This document shows, one piece after another, positions 58,668 through 64,000 of a stretch of 64,000 nt of DNA. Each line of letters starts with the position of its first letter. The stretch's first letter is position 1. The position numbers and the translations under genes were made by a program. The DNA is from Gnetum montanum (taxonomy: Eukaryota; Streptophyta; Gnetopsida; Gnetales; Gnetaceae): positions 470,081 through 534,080 of the forward strand of contig MNCI01005835.1 in assembly GCA_015680685.1 (NCBI GenBank). The letters are read 5' to 3'. The notes under the pieces are model-generated. The model saw only the letters and a list, made by a program, of their open reading frames with translations, made no database searches and was not told the origin of the DNA.

Positions 58668-60712
58668 ATGTCTCTCTCACAAGACTATGACAATGTAACA
58701 ACTAGTAAGGCAATTCATTGGAGAACCAACGAATTATATGATGATGAAGATGAAGTTTGGAGTACTCAATCTTATGCAGGGGTCTCCTATGTACATAAAC
58801 AAAGACAACATCATCCCAACTCACAAATCCATAACATACCTAGTGACGATGAACTCTTGCTGGCCACTAAGAGCCTAATGCATATACAAGAGGCTGTTCA
58901 AATATCCCGTAGGCATCATAAAGAAGAATGTCTACCCAGGCTTGATTTAAACAACTTTCCCAAATTTTCAGGAGGCTATGATTTAGATCTGCAACACCAT
59001 CTACAATCCTTCCATGATGCCTGTGTATGAAACAATATTGATAATGGGTGGCAAAAACTTAAGCTCTTTCCTTTAACACTTGTTGGCCAAGCAAAAGTAT
59101 GGTATAGGTCTTTAAAACCAAAATTAATTCAATGTTGGCCGACAATGGTGGAACTATTTAACAAAAGATATCAAACCTATGCAAGAGTGTCAGCCTTGAG
59201 GAAACAAATCCAAGAGTGGAAACAAGCACAACATGAATCCTTGAACATGGCCTTAGAAAGATATTATGCATTGTTAAACAACTGCCTAAGCCATGGGTTC
59301 TCCGAGGAAAGGCTAATGTATCACATCATGGATGGGCTTCGTAATGAAACAAGGGAGACCCTAGGGTTGTATGGCCAAGGTCAACTATACAAGCTACAAA
59401 CCCACCAACTCCAAGAGCTTATTAAGTGAGTAGCAAAAGAAGAAGGGGAGTTAGCTAAATGGGAGAATGTTGAAAGCTCTCAACAGGACCAAAATCTTGA
59501 ATTAGCAAAGGTCCATGATCATGAAGAGGAGAAATCAACTCACTTCAAGGAGGTGGAATCATCTTTGCCAATCCTACAATCACAGATGAAATTGAGGCAA
59601 AGATTAATAAGATGACGGAATGGGTACATAAAAAATATGGAGAATATGCTAACATTAGTAGAGGTAGAACTATGCCAAATCAAGAAATAGGACAGGACAC
59701 CACACAACAATTAAAATGAATGGTTGAAGACAATAAGAATAGGAGCTCAACTACCAATCTTACGTATCAATGTAATGTCTATCTATACAATCACCCCAAA
59801 GGCCAATGCTTAATCTTGTCACATTTACATGACCATTAGGAAGGAATGCTACATCCAAATTTCGTACAGAAATATCAGGTTCAACCGTAGTGGCAAAAAC
59901 CCCAGTCATGGGGGAAACCACTGCCAACTAAACCATACCCTTTGTATGTCCCAACGCTAAATGCTTATTATGTGCAACACCTTATTTCTCCAACCGGATC
60001 AACATCCTCTACTTCACCTCATCACTATCATTCTCCCAAGTACTATCCACCCATGTCCTCTTCAACAAGATCACCACCTTATGTGCCTTACACTTTTCCT
60101 CAACCTCAATATTTCCATCCTTCACCTCCTTCTACATCGCCACCAATTGTACTAGAAGGTTTTGCATCACAGCACCAACCCACGAACATCACTTGTGCTA
60201 CTACTATCAACAGCAGTGGAGGTACTCAAAAGCATTCTTTCTTCAAGCATGACCATAGAAAGAAATAGCACGATTCTAAAACCATTGCATCCTCCAACTC
60301 AGCACAAGCCAAATGTTGTGATGCATCTTTATCCTCGAACTTAATGCCTCCTGTTACTTTATCTGGCCACCAATCAATGCTCCAATAACCATGCGGCCCA
60401 ATGAATATAACCACATAGGGAGACATATTGATCCTTGCATACCATCTTACAGTCACGGGTGCCATAGTGGGTTAGCTCCTTATCACATGACCACATCTTA
60501 TAATCTGCCCCACTATGCCTACTACAATCAAGTGTGTGAATCCCAATTTGGGTATATTCCTACCACCACCTCAAAAGACACCCGGTGGTTTGGGACTGGA
60601 CTCCAATGTTTCCAAAGTGCTTGGATCCAAATTTTCCATTTATTAATTCTAGCCATACTCAAAGGTTTAATCATGGGAGATATCCTCCATTTTAACAAGC
60701 AGAATTAATAAA
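58668..60712 (+). pseudogene. Element C gag, best preserved of the family
   Basis: Starts at ATG 58668 (MSLSQDYDNV). The open segments 58668-59030 and 59145-59429 carry LPRLDLNNFPKFSGGYDLD, HHLQSFHDACV, then FNKRYQTYARVSALRKQIQ, W-x3-QHESLNMALERYYALL, LSHGFSEERL and DGLRNETRE: a complete retrotransposon Gag core. A knuckle-like C-x6-H-x4-C (CNVYLYNHPKGQC, 59771-59809) has tyrosine where the canonical second cysteine would be. The Pro/Ser/His/Tyr-rich tail (59942-60710) ends near a GDILHF block. A few stops and frameshifts separate the segments. No protease follows. Confidence 0.78.
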
Positions 60713-62106
60713 TAATTTTCATTTTCTTCAATTTTACAATTTTTTGTTTTCTAGTTTTTCATCTTTCAATTTGTTATTTTATCTTTTTATTTGTTGTTTT
60801 ATCTTTTTATTTATTGTTTTGTCTTTTTATCTTTTTATGAATAATCTCATCTATAAATAAAACACTCATGTGACTTGTTGGTCAAGGTGTTGTTCTATGC
60901 TATCAAGTCTCAGGTGACTAACTATTTGGACAGTGAGCTCGCCACATCCACCCAACCATTCTATTAATAAGAGGTTCTACTCAAGGTACAATGATATTCT
61001 TGTCATCATGAAAACTTAAAAGTAATTTTGTGCTCATTATGCCCAGAGCAAAAAATGATGGACTTAGCGGGAATGGCCAAGGTGTGACATCAAGGGGACT
61101 TGTGGATTCTCTTTGGTGACATTTGTAGGAGTTATCATGCAACTTGGTTGTACTAAGATCCTTGTAGATCTAATGACAAATGGGAGTAAGAGTAATAAAG
61201 GCACTTAATAAAGAAACCCAATGTTATTTTGGGGGGGTCCCACTAGAAAGATATGCACCCATGCTTGAAGGTAGGCGGCTTCTTTGGATTACGCATAAAA
61301 AAATATGTGCCAAAGCGGCCAGATAAAAACAAATATGCCACAAAAAAATTCCAAATCACTCCTCCCTTGAAAAAAATGCCAAGTGATCGTATGCGTTGCT
61401 ATCATGATGCTCTTATGGTTGTCCATCATTGGATAAAACAATGCAATGTCACTAATCAAAGGAATGGACTTGGTCTTGATTTTGGAGTGATGGGCTAATG
61501 ACACATTAATCATGTCTACACTCAAGATTCATTGTGCCCTGGGTCAGTTACCTCATGTCCCAATCTCTGCAATCCCTTCTACGATTCATCCCATCTCGTT
61601 GTTCATGTATTTGTGACTTGTGTCTTGTGTAGCATTGAATTTATATCTCATCATGGTGGTATCTACATGTGTGTGTTTTGTGTAATTGATGGGGATTACA
61701 TTTAAACCTTTTAGTGCCTATAGACATTTTTGGATATAGTTACACAAGGGCATGATAGGTAGGAACCTACTTTAGGGAGGATCCACTTACATGAATTCTG
61801 TAATTTGTATTTGTTGCACACCACCACATCATTTTATACCCTCCAAGTACTTCATTGCCAAATCTATTCTTTCCCTTGTCATCATTTTATCAAACTTTCC
61901 TCAAACCATTACATGTTCTTTTATGTGTCACCTAAACAAATTAGGTTTGACATTAAACTTTTAGGGAAACTTCCTTGAAAAATTTTCTAAATCTAAAATC
62001 ACACTAAGCAAACAATTCAACATTTATTAAAGGTAATGAGTAAGGTATGAAATCATTGAACTTCTTTCAATAACCTTACTAACAATTGATCTTTGTGTGA
62101 TTATAG
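60713..62106 (+). other. Element C inter-ORF region with splice acceptor
   Basis: No conserved reading frame. A T-rich run of TTATTTTATCTTTT-like repeats lies at 60720-60840, with CTATAAATAAAACAC near 60850. TACTAAC is at 62077-62083 and GATTATAG at 62099-62106, directly before the ORF2 ATG. Element B keeps the same arrangement. Confidence 0.5.
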
Positions 62107-62541
62107 ATGGCCCCTAAAAGAGGACAATAAGGAGGACCTTCTCAAGATGCAACTGAACATCCAGGGAGAGGCAGAGGCCAAGGACCTCATGCAGAACATG
62201 CAGGGTAGAAGGCACAATCATTTAGCATCCATTAGGGAACTCTTGTCACTACACAATCTGGCCAAGCAAAACATGGAGAGGTCAGGACCCGAGCCTATGA
62301 GGAGGAACAATGGCTGTTTGTGGCCTGGTATGTCAAAGCAAATCAAATGTTCTTGCAACTACCATGTCCATGGGAGGTACCGACTCTATCAAACATTGGA
62401 GCATTAGCATGGACATAGGACCCTCGAACTGAAGAGGAAAATCTCCAAGCACTTCTTCAGAGCCATCAAATTCCAAAAACTGGAGCACAAGATAAGGGGA
62501 AGCGACCCATGGAGGAACCACCACCACCAGGAACCACATGA
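62107..62541 (+). pseudogene. Element C ORF2, short form
   Basis: One 145-codon frame from ATG 62107 to TGA 62541, interrupted by about four stops (codons 8, 34 and 42 and near codon 98). It begins MAPKRGQ with a basic GRGRGQ patch, then has LQLPCPWEVPTLSNIG and a DPRTEEENLQALL helix. It ends KGKRPMEEPPPPGTT, matching the ends of A and B. It retains only the N- and C-terminal parts of the long ORF2 of element A. Confidence 0.6.
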
Positions 62542-62722
62542 GTTTCAATAAATTATGTAATTTTGTGTCTATGTCCCAATTTTTTCATATTAAATTCTCC
62601 ATTGCGGCATGAATAAATTTCTAGTTAGTCAATAATCCCATACCTATCCACTATGTAATCAATTAAGCTTGTTCCTCACTTTCTTTGGCTTGAGGAAGAG
62701 TTGTTATTTAGTTGTGGGGGTA

Positions 62723-63623
62723 TGATGAATCATGGTTTGTCATATGCTGATATCGAACCCTTGATATCAGACCCTTGATAACCAGGTGTTGATATCGGAC
62801 CCTTGATATTAGACCCTCAATATCGAACCCTCGATATTAGGTATGCAATATCGTGGTCTGGACGATATCGGATACACGATATCATGGTTCCTGTGTAAGC
62901 CTATAAATACCACATTTGGGTGCACAGGAAAGCATAGAAAAACTAGTGTTAAAGTAGGATCTTTTTGTTAGTTTTCAATTCCTCTCAACCCTTTCCTTAG
63001 TGCATGACCATAGTGTGATGATTGTAATTGTACGGAACCTTTATTCGAGTGTGACGTACTTGGACACGCACATGACCAACAATAAAGATCAAGATTACTT
63101 TATCATTGTAGCATTCACTTAGTTTAACTATTATTTATTGCTTTCCTACTTAATATCTCTTTACCTTCCTCTCCTATCCCTGTTATTAAATGTGGACTGA
63201 GTACGACTTAATCACGAGCATTTAAGTGTGACTACTTGGTATCTCATTAGCATACCTAGGACATGCACTTGGTAATCCCAGTAGTAGTACATGAGGTCCA
63301 AGATGTGTATAGATGATTAAGGGATGGATGCTCATCGCAATTATCCTAGCATAGACTCTCTTCAGCCTTTCCCTCTTAGCTTAATCAAAGTTACTTTCCA
63401 TTGCCTCTAGGAGTAGCACTAGTCTAAGACCACATCATACACCTCACTTTGGACTAAACCATACATGACAAAGAAAATACTAGTCCAAGTGGGAAGACAG
63501 TGAACTGTGATCAACGAGTAACTATCTATATACCACAACTAGCCCATCTACGAAGCTTGACCGGATCATGTGTAAACACTCGTATTTGTATGGTTGACTG
63601 TAGGGGTACCTTGCCACTCATCA
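62723..63623 (+). mobile_element. Element C 3' LTR
   Basis: 901 bp, starting TGATGAATCATGG and ending TTGCCACTCATCA. The U5 foldback is kept (63198-63334: CTTAATCA/TGATTAAG and TGAG/CTCA). Differences from the 5' LTR are mostly transitions plus a small U3 length change. Confidence 0.87.
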
Positions 63624-63628
63624 ATAAT

Positions 63629-64000
63629 GAAGTCAAATCCTAAGCTAGCCTAAGGAAAATGTTTGTTTCCACCTTGTCATACATATCATGAACTCATGTA
63701 TCCATTATTGGGATTTTCAAGCTTTATGCTACAGGGTGAACCAAGAAATAACATTGTTAAAATTACCAAGTGAATACGTGTTTTTACTTGAAACTAGTCA
63801 TATTTATTTAGTTAATGATTACTATGTATGAAAATATAAATATTAAGCTAACTGCATCGAAAATAAATTGCATTGAAAGTAAATTCTATTCTAAGTCAAA
63901 GTACTACAATGAATATGAATCAATCTCGATCTTATTGTTGGTCATGGATTATGTTTAGGCATAATGCCACTCGAATAAGATGTTGTACAATTAACTCAAA
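63629..64000 (-). mobile_element. Old minus-strand LTR, right part, cut by window edge
   Basis: Continues the LTR interrupted at 57619. The last 100 bp read in reverse as the polyadenylation/R segment shared by family LTRs (TCTCGATCTT-ATTGTTGGTCATG and ACTCGAATAAG-ATGTTGTACAATT). The middle is diverged. Confidence 0.55.

Larger units (their letters stand above)
57620..63623 (+). mobile_element. Element C: complete non-autonomous gag + ORF2 LTR element
   Basis: 6004 bp with LTRs 57620-58534 (915 bp) and 62723-63623 (901 bp). The PBS is at 58536-58553 (TGGTGTTATTGCTAGGGA), the polypurine tract at 62715-62722 and the TSD is ATAAT. The interior holds Gag and a short ORF2, and no pol domain. It is inserted into an older LTR of the same family in opposite orientation. 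Confidence 0.88.

Overview
The window is nuclear DNA of a land plant with a large, repeat-rich genome. The evidence is a 13-exon plant cell-wall glycosyltransferase gene with canonical plant introns, layers of nested LTR retrotransposons, LINEs and tRNA-derived SINEs, and AT-rich intergenic DNA. The long, transposon-filled introns would suit a gymnosperm or fern, but nothing seen fixes the lineage. Two host genes are supported. One is an intact XEG113-type extensin arabinosyltransferase (GT77; minus strand, 38100-55787; all exon phases fit and give 618 aa). The other is a small Cys-rich gene of unknown function (plus strand, 16212-16841) with its own TATA box and polyadenylation signal.

Most of the rest is one family of LTR elements whose LTRs begin TGATGA and end TCATCA. 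Their primer-binding site resembles the tRNA-Asp type used by Athila/Tat Ty3-gypsy elements. Three near-complete copies are present: A (6831-14323, TSD ATAAA), B (27060-33782, minus strand, TSD AATGY) and C (57620-63623, TSD ATAAT). There is also a solo LTR (20452-21402, TSD CCCAC), a truncated copy (3220-5822), a 3' LTR at the left edge (26-1014) and older minus-strand LTR pieces (1020-1562, and 57359-57619 plus 63629-64000). Each near-complete copy carries a Gag reading frame and a second open reading frame (ORF2), but I see no protease, reverse transcriptase, RNase H or integrase. They look like a gag-only (TR-GAG-like), non-autonomous family with an extra ORF of unknown role.

Two unusual signals recur in the family. 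First, the U5 part of the LTR, which becomes the 5' leader of the RNA, contains a foldback whose arms differ in sequence between copies yet stay complementary, as expected of a selected RNA structure. Second, the ORF2 ATG directly follows a 3' splice site (AG|ATG), with a TACTAAC branch-point motif in B and C, which suggests expression from a spliced RNA.

Layout: 1-5.8 kb LTRs, an L1-like LINE fragment and a truncated gag element; 5.8-15.35 kb a LINE split by element A; 15.35-20.45 kb the small Cys-rich gene and flanks; 20.45-21.4 kb the solo LTR; 22.4-34.4 kb a decayed minus-strand Copia-type element split by element B; 34.4-36.9 kb a second L1-like LINE; 38.1-55.8 kb XEG113, whose introns hold an RTE-type LINE, a Ty3-gypsy gag-protease relic, an L1-like LINE and a SINE; 56.4-57.3 kb a LINE relic; 57.3-64 kb an old LTR element split by element C. 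Nearly all transposon reading frames are broken, so the elements are old copies.
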